Positions 13,812 through 22,137 of a DNA stretch of 23,640 nt are shown piece after piece. This DNA comes from DATCZS01 sp036525795 (GTDB lineage Bacteria; Actinomycetota; Acidimicrobiia; Spongiisociales; ZC4RG35). The DNA lies in contig DATCZS010000073.1 of the NCBI GenBank assembly GCA_036525795.1, positions 1 through 23,640 on the forward strand. Reading direction: 5' to 3'. How positions within the stretch are numbered: the first letter of the stretch is position 1; the number at the start of each line of letters is the position of its first letter. The position numbers and the translations under genes were made by a program. Below the pieces are notes generated by a model. The model saw nothing but the letters and a program-made list of their open reading frames with translations, searched no databases and had not been told where the DNA came from.

Positions 13812-14858
13812 GTGGCCGATCGTGATGTCGAGGTGACGTTCGAGCGATTCACGTGGCGGTTTCTGTCCCAGTACGTGACCGCATGGGAGCTGGACCGGCT
13901 TCGCGACGAGATCCAGACGTGGGAGCAGTGGTTCGATGCCTGGGAGAGGGCATCTCGTCGTCACGCCGACATCGCCGAGGCGGCATCCGCCGCCGGAAAC
14001 CGGCAAACGGCGGCGTTCGCCCACATCCGCGCCGCCCTCTTCCTGCACTGGGCCACGTTCCTCTACGGCCACGACCAGCGGCGATTCGTCGACGGGATGA
14101 AGGCGATGAACGGTCACTGGGAGCGGGCCGCGTCCTTGCTCGACCCGCCGATGGAGCTGTTCGAGGTGGAGTTCGAGGGTGCCCTCCTCCCCGGCTACCT
14201 GATGCGTCCCCCGGGTGCCCGCCGTCCCCCGATCGTCCTGCTGGTGCCTGGCGGCGACTCGACGAAGGAAGAGCTTTTCGACTTCGGCCTCCACATCGTC
14301 GAACGGGGGATGGCGGTCGCCGCCTTCGATGGCCCCGGGCAGGGTCTCGTCTCGACGACGCTGAAGATGCGCCCCGATTTCGAAGTCCCCATCGGGGCTG
14401 TGATCGATGTTCTGTCGACCCGCGACGATGTCGACGCGGATCGGCTGGCGGTGGGCGGGATCTCGTATGGCGGTCTCTTCGCCTGCCGTGCCGCCGCCTA
14501 CGACCGGCGGGTGAAGGCGGCGGTGTCGGTGTCGAGCTGGTACACCCCGGCGGGTCGATACGCCACCATCGACAGGGTGTCGCAGACGGCGCTGCGCCAG
14601 TACATGGGCGACGATCCGGCCGCGATGATGGACTCGATCACGATGGAGGGCGCGGCCGAGCGGATCACCGTCCCCCTCCTTCAGGTGTACGGAGGCCTCG
14701 ACAAGGCCTCGCCACCCGAGCACGCCCATCGGGTGGCCGCCGAGGTGAGAGGCCCGGCGGACACGGTGGTGTTCGACGACGGCGTGCACGTCTGCAACAA
14801 CCTCCACCACATCGTGCGGCCGATGATCGGCGACTGGCTGGCCGGACACCTTCTCTGA
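13812..14858 (+). CDS. Alpha/beta hydrolase, 2,6-dihydropseudooxynicotine hydrolase/FrsA-like, second copy
   Basis: The 348-residue protein shares the architecture of the hydrolase at 1068-2138: a helical cap (about 1-115) including a TWEQWFDAWERAS segment equivalent to SWDDWCAAWTAVG there, then the hydrolase fold. Triad residues are Ser218 in GGISYGG, Asp297 in GGLDKAS and His326 in GVHVCNN; VPGGDSTKEE and AAFDGPGQG are also conserved. The GTG start at 13812 is supported by GGGAGG about 7 bases upstream; longer in-frame extensions run back into the preceding gene. Family chemistry is C-C or C-X bond hydrolysis. The two copies differ through the cap, so different substrates are likely. It faces the EamA gene tail to tail with 35 bases between. 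Confidence 0.87.
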   Translation: MADRDVEVTFERFTWRFLSQYVTAWELDRLRDEIQTWEQWFDAWERASRRHADIAEAASAAGNRQTAAFAHIRAALFLHWATFLYGHDQRRFVDGMKAMNGHWERAASLLDPPMELFEVEFEGALLPGYLMRPPGARRPPIVLLVPGGDSTKEELFDFGLHIVERGMAVAAFDGPGQGLVSTTLKMRPDFEVPIGAVIDVLSTRDDVDADRLAVGGISYGGLFACRAAAYDRRVKAAVSVSSWYTPAGRYATIDRVSQTALRQYMGDDPAAMMDSITMEGAAERITVPLLQVYGGLDKASPPEHAHRVAAEVRGPADTVVFDDGVHVCNNLHHIVRPMIGDWLAGHLL

Positions 14859-14893
14859 ACGACAGCCGAGGCGACCCCGGGGGGAGGGTCCGC

Positions 14894-15781
14894 TCAGGCG
14901 CGACCGGCGAGAACGACGATGGCCGACCCGGCCAGCATCGCCGCCGTTCCTGTGAGCAGCAGGACGTTGATCCGCTCGAACGTGGCGTCGAACATGATCG
15001 GAGCGAGTGCCACCACCACCAGGGTCGCCAACTGCTGGACGGTGATGGCGATGGCGATGGTGGTGAGGCCGAACGCCACCCATTGCGCACCGATGCCGAC
15101 CGCTCCGGTGACGCCGCCCAGCACCATCCACAGGACGGCGCGGGGGTTCCATGACGGCCGATCCCACGAACGGCTGAGAGTGAGTCCGGCCGCGTGCACC
15201 ACGAGGGCGACACCCAGACCCACCGTCAACCCCAGCAGCGGCTCGTCGATCCCCTCGAGTCCCTTGCGGATGAACATGGGCGACGTGCCCCAGCAGAGCG
15301 CCACCGCCAAACCGAAACCGGGGAACATCCACCGTCCCCCGCCGGCGACCGGCACGCGGCTGACAGAGACGAGGGCCACTCCGATCACCGATGCCGTGAC
15401 CCCCACGAGCGTCCACAGCGTGAGGCGCTCTCCCAGGACCGGGGCTGCGAGCAGCGTTCCCACCAGGGGGGCCGCCGAGGTCACGGCTCCGGTGCGGGCG
15501 ACGCCGATCTGGTGTTGGCTCAGGGCCAGCAGCGTCCAGCCGAGGATGTAGTGGATCAGGGCGCTGGCGGAGAAGTAGCCGAGAGACGCCGGCGGGGCTT
15601 CTGCCAGGAGCCGGTGCTCGCCTGTCACGAAGAGCCGGACGACGAGGAAGACCTCGACCGAGACGAGCAGACCGAACGCGGTGCGGAAGGCGCCGACGAG
15701 CAGATTGGACTTGCGGTTGAGGGTCTGGGTGAACCCGAACCCGAGCGCCGCCAGCAGCGACCACAGAACTCCGGCGTTCAT
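14894..15781 (-). CDS. EamA/DMT-family transporter (copy 1)
   Basis: The 295-residue protein has about ten membrane segments in two EamA halves. The first helix carries FGFTQTLNRKSN, and the first half ends with ALIHYILGWTLLALSQHQIG. The same two motifs occur in the EamA copies at 15857 and 17948, so the three form a distinct subfamily. EamA proteins mostly export metabolites or amino acids, with some importers. It follows the second EamA gene after a 75-base gap on the same strand, and both may read from the promoter near 16760. ATG 15781 has no obvious ribosome site. Confidence 0.87.
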   Translation of the reverse strand: MNAGVLWSLLAALGFGFTQTLNRKSNLLVGAFRTAFGLLVSVEVFLVVRLFVTGEHRLLAEAPPASLGYFSASALIHYILGWTLLALSQHQIGVARTGAVTSAAPLVGTLLAAPVLGERLTLWTLVGVTASVIGVALVSVSRVPVAGGGRWMFPGFGLAVALCWGTSPMFIRKGLEGIDEPLLGLTVGLGVALVVHAAGLTLSRSWDRPSWNPRAVLWMVLGGVTGAVGIGAQWVAFGLTTIAIAITVQQLATLVVVALAPIMFDATFERINVLLLTGTAAMLAGSAIVVLAGRA

Positions 15782-15856
15782 GACGGTGGGCCGCCGGGAG
15801 AACCTCCGGCCGGGACGGAACAGGCGGGGTCGAGACCGGGGAGGGAGGTGCCGGGC

Positions 15857-16735
15857 TCAGCCTCCACGGGACAGCACCGTCAGCAATGAGCCTCCCACCA
15901 CGAGGACGGTGCCGATGACGAGGGGCACGGTGATCTTTTCGAAGTCGGTGCCCACGATGAGGGGAGCGGTCACCACGACGATCGGAACCGAGATCTGCAT
16001 GATCGAGGTCGCGGTGGCGATCTCGATCAACTCGAACGCGGTCCACTGCGTCCCGATGGCGACGGCGATCGCCAAGCCCGCTCCCACGACGGAGACTCGG
16101 CGAGGCCACACGGTGCGAAGGTGCCGCCACCGCCCGGTGGCGGCCAGCGATGCGGCGTACACGGTGAAGGCGGCGAGAAACCCGATTGCCACCCCGAGCA
16201 GGGGGTCGGCCAGCCCGTCCCGGCCCAGCCGCACGAACACGGGACTCAGGGCCCAGCAGGTGGCGGCCAGTACCCCGAACCAGGGAACCTGGGAGAGGGT
16301 GATGCCGGTCTCGTTGCGGAACGAGAGCGTCATGACACCCGCCACCACCAGGAACACCCCGATCACCGCCAGCACGGTCGGGAGCTCCGCCAGGAAGATG
16401 GCGGCGAGCAGGGTGCTGATCACGGGCATCGCTCCGGCGGCGGCCCCGGTCTTGGCGGCCCCGTCGCGCCGCTGGCTCAGCGAGACCATCGTCCACCCGC
16501 CGGCGAACTGGATGACCCCTGCCAGCGCGAACCAGCCGGCGGCGGAGAGCGGGGCGGTGCCGAGCAGGTCGAGATCACTGGTGAGCAGCGAGAGCACCAC
16601 GATGAGCACCGCACCCATGGCGAGGACGAGGAACGTGCAGGCGTAGGGATCGAGCTCGCGATTGACCCGGCGGTTCAGCGGCTGGAACACTCCGAACCCG
16701 ACTCCGGCGATCACCGCCCACAGCGCACCAGACAT
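15857..16735 (-). CDS. EamA/DMT-family transporter (copy 2)
   Basis: The 292-residue membrane protein has two EamA repeats and about ten hydrophobic segments, starting MSGALWAVIAGVGFGVFQPL followed by NRRVNRELD. GWTMVSLSQRRDGAAKTG corresponds to GWTLLALSQHQIGVARTG in copy 1. ATG 16735 gives the family N-terminus, with GGAGG 11 bases upstream. It is divergent from the M24-fold gene with only 42 bases between, containing operator site 2. On the minus strand TACAAT, a good -10, overlaps that operator. Confidence 0.87.
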   Translation of the reverse strand: MSGALWAVIAGVGFGVFQPLNRRVNRELDPYACTFLVLAMGAVLIVVLSLLTSDLDLLGTAPLSAAGWFALAGVIQFAGGWTMVSLSQRRDGAAKTGAAAGAMPVISTLLAAIFLAELPTVLAVIGVFLVVAGVMTLSFRNETGITLSQVPWFGVLAATCWALSPVFVRLGRDGLADPLLGVAIGFLAAFTVYAASLAATGRWRHLRTVWPRRVSVVGAGLAIAVAIGTQWTAFELIEIATATSIMQISVPIVVVTAPLIVGTDFEKITVPLVIGTVLVVGGSLLTVLSRGG

Positions 16736-16754
16736 CAGCGCGATACCCTCCTTG

Positions 16755-16770
16755 CTGCAATCGATTGTAG
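16755..16770. promoter_or_regulatory. Operator-like palindrome (site 2) between EamA copy 2 and the M24-fold gene
   Basis: CTGCAATCGATTGTAG is symmetric except for one outer pair, with the perfectly symmetric core CAATCGATTG. It fills much of the 42-base divergent gap and overlaps the -10-like TACAAT for the minus-strand EamA gene, so a bound protein would block that promoter and probably the opposite one. It matches sites 1 and 3 (CAAACGATTG). Confidence 0.6.
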
Positions 16771-16777
16771 GGGTGTG

Positions 16778-17920
16778 ATGATGCGCGAAGAGTCGGTTCC
16801 GAGATTCTCCGATCCGGAGTTGGCGAGGCGCCGGGCCGCGCTGGAAGAGGTGATGGCGGCGCATCAGGTCGAGGCCGCCGTCCTGTACGGGGCAAACCGG
16901 GCCGGTTCGGCCGTCCAGTGGCTGTCGGAGTGGCCGGTGACCCGGGAAGCGGCGCTGGTGGTGACGCCGGGCGAGCGGGACGCCATGTTCGTCCAGTTCT
17001 ACAACCATCTGCCTGCGGCACGCCGTTTCGCCGCCAGGGCAGAGGTCTCCTGGGGTGGCCCCGACACGATCGCGTCCGTCGCCGAGGAGTTGAAGCGCAG
17101 GGGGGCGCGCCGGATCGGTGTGGCCGGACCGCTCGCCTGGCGTCCCCACTCGAGGCTGGCGGACGAGTTCGACGTGGTCGGCCTCGATCGCGAGTACACC
17201 CGCCTGCGGCTGGTCAAGTCGGCGGAGGAGATCGAGTGGCTGCAGCGGGGGGCGGAACTCTCCGACGCCGCCATCGAGGCGGTGCGCGACGGCGTCGAGG
17301 CGGGGCAGGCGGAACCCGAACTGGGCGCCATGTGCGAAGCGGCGTATCTGGCGACCGGGGCGACCAACCACATCCACTACTTCGCCGTGACCTCCATGGC
17401 GGATCCGGACAGATGTGTTCCCTCGCAATGGCCGTCGAACCGAACCGTCCGCACCGGAGATGCCATCACGTGCGAGATCTCTGCGTCCTGGTGGGGATAT
17501 GCCGGCCAGGTACTCCGAACGATGACGGTGGGGGCCGAACCCACTCCGCTGTACCGCGACCTGCACGACGCGGCGGACGCGGCGTTCGACGCAATCTGTG
17601 CCGTGCTGCGCCACGGCACGCGCCCGGCCGAGGTGGTCGAGGCGGCACGAACGATCGAAGCAGCCGGGTTCACCATCTACGACGATCTCGTCCACGGCTA
17701 CGGCGGGGGGTACCTCCCGCCGATCCTCGGCTCGGCCAGCCGTATGAACGAGCCGCTGCCGGACATGGTCTTCGAGACGGGCATGACGGTGGTGGTCCAG
17801 CCGAACGTGATCACTGTCGACGAGCGGGCAGGTGTCCAGACGGGGGGTCTCGTCGCCATCACCGAGACCGGGGTGGAGCACATGCAGAAGGCGCCGCGGG
17901 GGATGTGGCAGGTCGGGTGA
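16778..17920 (+). CDS. M24 (creatinase/prolidase) fold protein lacking all five metal ligands
   Basis: The 380-residue protein has the two-domain layout of creatinase/prolidase: an N-terminal creatinase-N domain (about 1-145) and a C-terminal pita-bread domain. Compared with aminopeptidase P motifs, the first Asp is Glu233 (GDAITCEIS), the second is Gln244 (GYAGQVLRT), and the His region reads HGYGGGY, keeping His306 but losing the ligand. The first Glu is Gln341 (VVVQPN) and the last is replaced in GVQTGGLVAITETG. It cannot be a normal dinuclear M24 peptidase. Creatinase itself works without metal, so a creatinase-like amidinohydrolase or another metal-free enzyme is the best reading; a binding protein is possible. 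ATG 16778 was chosen (GTG 16775 and ATG 16781 are in frame), with AGGGG just upstream. Confidence 0.82.
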   Translation: MMREESVPRFSDPELARRRAALEEVMAAHQVEAAVLYGANRAGSAVQWLSEWPVTREAALVVTPGERDAMFVQFYNHLPAARRFAARAEVSWGGPDTIASVAEELKRRGARRIGVAGPLAWRPHSRLADEFDVVGLDREYTRLRLVKSAEEIEWLQRGAELSDAAIEAVRDGVEAGQAEPELGAMCEAAYLATGATNHIHYFAVTSMADPDRCVPSQWPSNRTVRTGDAITCEISASWWGYAGQVLRTMTVGAEPTPLYRDLHDAADAAFDAICAVLRHGTRPAEVVEAARTIEAAGFTIYDDLVHGYGGGYLPPILGSASRMNEPLPDMVFETGMTVVVQPNVITVDERAGVQTGGLVAITETGVEHMQKAPRGMWQVG

Positions 17921-17947
17921 GCGTGCCGCCTCCCCGGCCCCGGCCGG

Positions 17948-18829
17948 TCACAGGCTCCGGCCGAACAGCGCCACCGCCACCGCCCCTCCCACGATCAGCA
18001 CCGTGCCCGCCATGAGCGATCGCGTGATGCGCTCCGACGGCGCCTGCAGCAGTCTCGGCCCGGCAAACAGCACCAGCGGCGTGTTGAGCTGCTGCAGCGC
18101 CACGGCCGCCCCCACCGGGATGAGGGTGTAGGCGGTCCACTGGGCGGTGAAGGCCAGCGCCGCCATCGCCCCGCCGGACAGAAGCCACGGCCAGGTCCGC
18201 CGGTTCGGTGTGACCCAGCGACCGGTGGCGAGTCTGGCCGCCACGAGGAGCACCGGGGCGGTGGCCGCCATGCCGACGGTGAGCCCCACCAGCGGGTGGT
18301 CGAAGTCCGCCATCCCGAGTCGGGCAAACAGCGGGCTCACCGAGAAGCAGGCGGTTGCGGCGAGCGCCAGCCACGGGTTGGCCGACCCGGGACCCTGAGC
18401 CGGCCGCCTCGACGCCGCGACCACGGCCACACCGGCCGTGACCGTCACCACTCCCAGCCAGGTGGCCGGGCGCAGGGACTCGTCGAGCACGAGCCAGGCG
18501 GCGAGCGCCGCCATCACGGGATGGACCGACAGGATGGATGCCGTCCGCGATGGCCCGATCCTCTGCTGGCTGCGGGCGAAGAGCGTCCAGCCGACGAGGA
18601 AGTGGATGAGGCCGGCAGCGGCGAACCAGACCGCCGGGCGCAGCGTCAGCTCGGCCAGCACCGCCAGGCGCCCGGTGACGAAGGTGGCGACGACGAGGAA
18701 TGCCAGCAGCGACGTGACCATGGCGGCGGTCGCAGAGAGGGCGTCGATCGTCCGATTCACCCCCCGATTGGAGATCTGTGAGACCCCGAAGGTGAGACCG
18801 GCGATCACCGCCCACGTCCAGCCGGGCAC
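17948..18829 (-). CDS. EamA/DMT-family transporter (copy 3)
   Basis: The 293-residue membrane protein is the third member of the local EamA subfamily: FGVSQISNRGVNRTID in the first helix region and LIHFLVGWTLFARSQQRIG at the end of the first third. The GTG start at 18829 lies 8 bases after the nitrilase stop; an upstream CTG overlapping that stop is an alternative. As last gene of the cupin-CoxL-nitrilase operon it may move the substrate or product of those enzymes. It converges on the M24-fold gene with 27 bases between. Confidence 0.84.
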   Translation of the reverse strand: MPGWTWAVIAGLTFGVSQISNRGVNRTIDALSATAAMVTSLLAFLVVATFVTGRLAVLAELTLRPAVWFAAAGLIHFLVGWTLFARSQQRIGPSRTASILSVHPVMAALAAWLVLDESLRPATWLGVVTVTAGVAVVAASRRPAQGPGSANPWLALAATACFSVSPLFARLGMADFDHPLVGLTVGMAATAPVLLVAARLATGRWVTPNRRTWPWLLSGGAMAALAFTAQWTAYTLIPVGAAVALQQLNTPLVLFAGPRLLQAPSERITRSLMAGTVLIVGGAVAVALFGRSL

Positions 18830-18837
18830 GACCTCGT

Positions 18838-19887
18838 TCAGTCCTCGGAACCGGAGGTGAGGGCGGCGGGATCGCCGTAGTCGATCACCGGGATGTGCGG
18901 CTCCGCCAGTTCCCCGGCAGAGACTTCGTGCACCAGCGGCGCTGCGGTTCGGTTGACGAGGAGGCGGAACACGTCGGATCGGTTGTAGTGCCCGGCGAGG
19001 TCGTGGCGGAGCTTCATCTTGATGCCCACCTCGAGGTCCATGTCGGCGTACAGGATCAGCTCCTCGTTGCCGACGGTGGGCCCTGCCACCACCCGGGTGT
19101 CGGGGGCCACGATGCACGACCCCCCGCCGATGTCGTCCCTGGCGAGGTAGTCGAGGTCGGACTCGTCGCGGGGAACCATTTCCCGGATGCGGTCGTCCAC
19201 CACCGCAGAGGCGCTCAGCACCCACGCCTTCGACATCTGGGCGAACGCCCTGGCGGCCGTCAGCGAGATCTCGGGCATGGGAAGGGCCGGCTTGGGAAAG
19301 TGGTTGGGCCACGCCATCACATGGATGCGGGTGGACTCTGCGGTGAGGGCGAAGATGGCGAGAGGGTTGGAGTTCTCCCCGCACATGAGCCCTGACACCG
19401 GCCCGAAGGGAGAGGGGAACACCCCGAACGTCTCGGGGCCGCCGGCGCGGTGCACCAGCCGCTCTCCCACCGTCGGCACCAGCTTCTGATGCTTCCCCAG
19501 GTACCCGTCGGTGGGACTGAGGAAGACCTGGGTGTTGTACATGGTGCCAAACGTGCCGGGAAGCTTCTCGCACAGCCCCATCACCACGTAGGTGCCGGCC
19601 CTGGCGGCCGCCTCGCTCAGCGCCCGGATCTCGGGACCCGGGATCTCCACCGAATTCTTGAACAGTTCCACCGAGAGGTTGGTGGCATGCCGTTCGGTCC
19701 CGGAGTGGAAGTGGAACCAGATCGGGTGCGCGGGGATGAAGCCCTCCGGGAACGCGACGATCTGGGCTCCGTTGGCCCCGGCCTCTTCGATCAGGGCGAT
19801 CGCCTTGTCGACCGTCGCCTCGCGATCGAGGAACACGGGCGCCGCCTGGACGACGGCGCCCTTCACCACCGGCTCGACGTCACCCAT
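18838..19887 (-). CDS. Nitrilase-family carbon-nitrogen hydrolase
   Basis: The 349-residue protein carries the Glu-Lys-Cys triad of the nitrilase superfamily: Glu48 in AFPEGFIP, Lys135 in GKHQKLVPTVGERLVH and Cys169 in GLMCGENSNPLA. The spacing, length and GERLVHRAGG segment place it nearer true nitrilases, which turn nitriles into acids plus ammonia, than the amidases of the superfamily. The common CWEN is CGEN here, as in some aliphatic-type members. The ATG at 19887 overlaps the end of the CoxL-type gene by 8 bases. Operon context (molybdenum hydroxylase, EamA transporter, cupin) suggests breakdown of a nitrogen-containing compound and release of ammonia; the substrate is inferred only. 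Confidence 0.9.
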   Translation of the reverse strand: MGDVEPVVKGAVVQAAPVFLDREATVDKAIALIEEAGANGAQIVAFPEGFIPAHPIWFHFHSGTERHATNLSVELFKNSVEIPGPEIRALSEAAARAGTYVVMGLCEKLPGTFGTMYNTQVFLSPTDGYLGKHQKLVPTVGERLVHRAGGPETFGVFPSPFGPVSGLMCGENSNPLAIFALTAESTRIHVMAWPNHFPKPALPMPEISLTAARAFAQMSKAWVLSASAVVDDRIREMVPRDESDLDYLARDDIGGGSCIVAPDTRVVAGPTVGNEELILYADMDLEVGIKMKLRHDLAGHYNRSDVFRLLVNRTAAPLVHEVSAGELAEPHIPVIDYGDPAALTSGSED

Positions 19888-22120
19888 GGGAGGCCCTTGC
19901 CACCTGGATGGCGCCCCACACCTTCTCCGGTCGGAGCGGAAGCTGGAGGTCGCCGACGCCGTATGGGGCCAGGGCGTCGAGGGTGGCGTTGAGGATGGCG
20001 GGGGGCACTCCGATGCACCCGGCCTCGCCGGTCCCCTTGGCGCCGAGCGGGTTCGACGGCGCCGGGTGTTCGAGGTGGTCCGCCCGGGGCGAGGCGAAGT
20101 CGGGGGCGTGGGGGACGAGGTAGTCCACCAGCGTGGCCGTGAGGGGCTGGCCGTACTCGTCGTAGCGGATCTCCTCGAGCAGCGCCTGACCCAGTCCTTG
20201 GGCGACCGAGCCGTGAAGCTGCCCGGCGACCAGCATCGGATTGAGCACCACACCGCAGTCGTCGACCGTGACGAGATCCCGAACCCGGACCTCACCGGTC
20301 TCGATCGAGACCTCCACCACGGCGGCATGGGTTCCGTACGGGAAGGTCTGGGCGCCCGGGACGTACATCTCCTCGTCCTCCAGGGCTCCCGAGTCGAGGA
20401 GCTCGAAGATGTCGACCTCGGATCCCGGGACTCCTGCCACCCGGAACGCACCCTCCTCGTAGACCAGGTCGGCGGCGGCGGCCTCGAGCCGTTCGGCCGC
20501 CCTGTTCCGGGCCAGCTCGAGCACCGATTCCGACATGCGCTTCACGGCAGATGCACCGATCTGGGTGGAACGAGAGGCGAAGGTACCGACCCCGTCTGCG
20601 ACCTCGGCGGTGTCCTTCGCCACCACCCGGACGGGGAGGTCTCCGAAGGTCATGCGCGCCACCTGCGCCCAGGCCGTCTCGTGACCCTGCCCGGTGTCGA
20701 CCGATCCGGTTCGCACCACGATCTCTCCGTCGCCGACCTCCACCTTGGCGTATTCGCCAGAGTCGATCGCACCTCCGGCCCGCTCGATGAACGAGCCGAT
20801 CCCGAATCCGATCGGATCCCTCCCCTCGCGCAGGCGCGCCGTCTGTTCGGCTCTGATGGCCGGCAGATCGATCATCTCCAGGGCGCGACGGATCCCGGCG
20901 GCATAGTCGCCCGAGTCGTAGACGGCGTTGGTGGCGCTCGTGTACGGGAGCTCTCGGATGGCGTTGGCGAGCCGAACCTCGACGGGATCGAGCCCGGCCG
21001 CCCGGGAGAAGGCGTCGATGGCACGCTCGATGGCGAGAGCCGCCTCGGGGCGGCCGGCGCCGCGGTACGAGCCGGTGGGAGCCAGGTTGGTGACGACGAC
21101 CTTGGCGACGACCTCGACGCGCGGGATGTCGTAGATGCCGGTCGCCACCAGCCGCGAGAACATCGGCACCTGTGCGCCGTTGTGGGGGTAGGCGCCGGTG
21201 TCGGCCAGCAGTTCGATGCGGGCCCGGGTGATCCGCCCGTCTCCGTCTCCTTCGAGGGTGACGCGGTGGCGTTGCGAGCGGCCGTGGGTGCCGGCCACGA
21301 ACTGCTCCCGGCGCCCCTGGATCCAGGCGACTCTTCGCCCCAGGCGCGTGGCCAATTCGGCCACCACGAGGTATTCGGGGAACACCATCCCCTTCATCCC
21401 GAAGCCGCCGCCGACGTCGGGCACCGTGACTCTCACCGTCGAGGGTTCGAGACCGAGCCAGGCCGCCAGCTGGTTGCGGAGCCGGTGGGGAGCCTGATGG
21501 CCGCACCAGATCCGCATCTCGCCTCCGGTGGGATCGGCCACGATCCCGAGGGGTTCGATGGACAGAGGAGACAGGCGCTGGCTGTCGACCACGACCGTGG
21601 CCGAGACGGCCGCCGGTTCCGCGGGCTCGGGACCTCTGACGTGCTCGGACTCCCACACCAGGTTGCCGCCTCCGTCGAACAGGTGGATGTCGGAAGCTTC
21701 GGCCAGTTCGGGATCGAGCACGGCCGGCAGCTCGTCGATGTCGACCCAGACCAACTCGGAGGCATCGACCGCCGCCCGCTCGGTCTCGGCGACCACGACG
21801 GCGACGGTGTCTCCCACGTGGCGGACCTTGCCGCGGGCGAGGGGCGGACGGCTCATGTAGTCGGCGCCGCTGCTCCGTCCGGTGATCGCCGGGATGTCAC
21901 GCAGGTTCAGGTCGTCGGCGACGAACACACCGACCACGCCGGGCATGCGGGCGGCCTCCTCGCGGTCGATCGACACGATTCGACCATGAGCGACGGGGCT
22001 TCGCACGAATCGGCAATGGAGGGTGCCGGCGGTGATCAGGTCGGCGGCGTACACGCCGGAGCCGGTGATGAGGCGAGGATCCTCGACCCTGCGTGTGATG
22101 TCTCGATGACGTGAACTCAC
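19880..22120 (-). CDS. CoxL/aldehyde oxidase-type molybdenum hydroxylase large subunit
   Basis: The 746-residue protein is a full-length molybdenum-cofactor subunit of the xanthine oxidase family. It shows an N-terminal a/b hammerhead domain (GVYAADLITAGTLHCRFVRS, about 22-41), GGGFGMK (237-243), the active-site loop SYRGAGRPE (351-359), TGSVDTGQGHETAWAQ and the catalytic Glu699 in GAKGTGEAG. The loop is the AYRGAGR kind, not the Cys-bearing loop of true CO dehydrogenase, so it should hydroxylate an aldehyde or N-heterocycle. These enzymes need medium (FAD) and small (2Fe-2S) subunits, and neither is in the window. GTG 22120 gives the normal N-terminus and lies 17 bases after the cupin stop; longer frames would run into the cupin gene. 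Confidence 0.9.
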   Translation of the reverse strand: MSSRHRDITRRVEDPRLITGSGVYAADLITAGTLHCRFVRSPVAHGRIVSIDREEAARMPGVVGVFVADDLNLRDIPAITGRSSGADYMSRPPLARGKVRHVGDTVAVVVAETERAAVDASELVWVDIDELPAVLDPELAEASDIHLFDGGGNLVWESEHVRGPEPAEPAAVSATVVVDSQRLSPLSIEPLGIVADPTGGEMRIWCGHQAPHRLRNQLAAWLGLEPSTVRVTVPDVGGGFGMKGMVFPEYLVVAELATRLGRRVAWIQGRREQFVAGTHGRSQRHRVTLEGDGDGRITRARIELLADTGAYPHNGAQVPMFSRLVATGIYDIPRVEVVAKVVVTNLAPTGSYRGAGRPEAALAIERAIDAFSRAAGLDPVEVRLANAIRELPYTSATNAVYDSGDYAAGIRRALEMIDLPAIRAEQTARLREGRDPIGFGIGSFIERAGGAIDSGEYAKVEVGDGEIVVRTGSVDTGQGHETAWAQVARMTFGDLPVRVVAKDTAEVADGVGTFASRSTQIGASAVKRMSESVLELARNRAAERLEAAAADLVYEEGAFRVAGVPGSEVDIFELLDSGALEDEEMYVPGAQTFPYGTHAAVVEVSIETGEVRVRDLVTVDDCGVVLNPMLVAGQLHGSVAQGLGQALLEEIRYDEYGQPLTATLVDYLVPHAPDFASPRADHLEHPAPSNPLGAKGTGEAGCIGVPPAILNATLDALAPYGVGDLQLPLRPEKVWGAIQVARASHG

Positions 22121-22137
22121 GTCACGCGTTCCCAGGT

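Noticed and set aside
13695..16496. Very long minus-strand open frame across the second hydrolase and EamA genes
   Set aside because: It overlaps three well-supported genes in other frames and reads as low-complexity Arg/Pro/Gly sequence.
16778..17920. DMSP lyase DddP or an ordinary Xaa-Pro peptidase
   Set aside because: Both need metal-binding Asp/His/Glu residues, and all of these are replaced here.
19592..22114. Long open frame on the plus strand opposite the CoxL-type gene
   Set aside because: Antisense to a strongly conserved protein; its translation is Gly/Arg/Asp/His-rich with no recognisable motif, as expected from GC-rich codon bias.
19880..22120. True aerobic CO dehydrogenase large subunit
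   Set aside because: The active-site loop is SYRGAGRPE rather than the Cys-containing loop of form I CoxL, and no CoxM/CoxS genes are adjacent.
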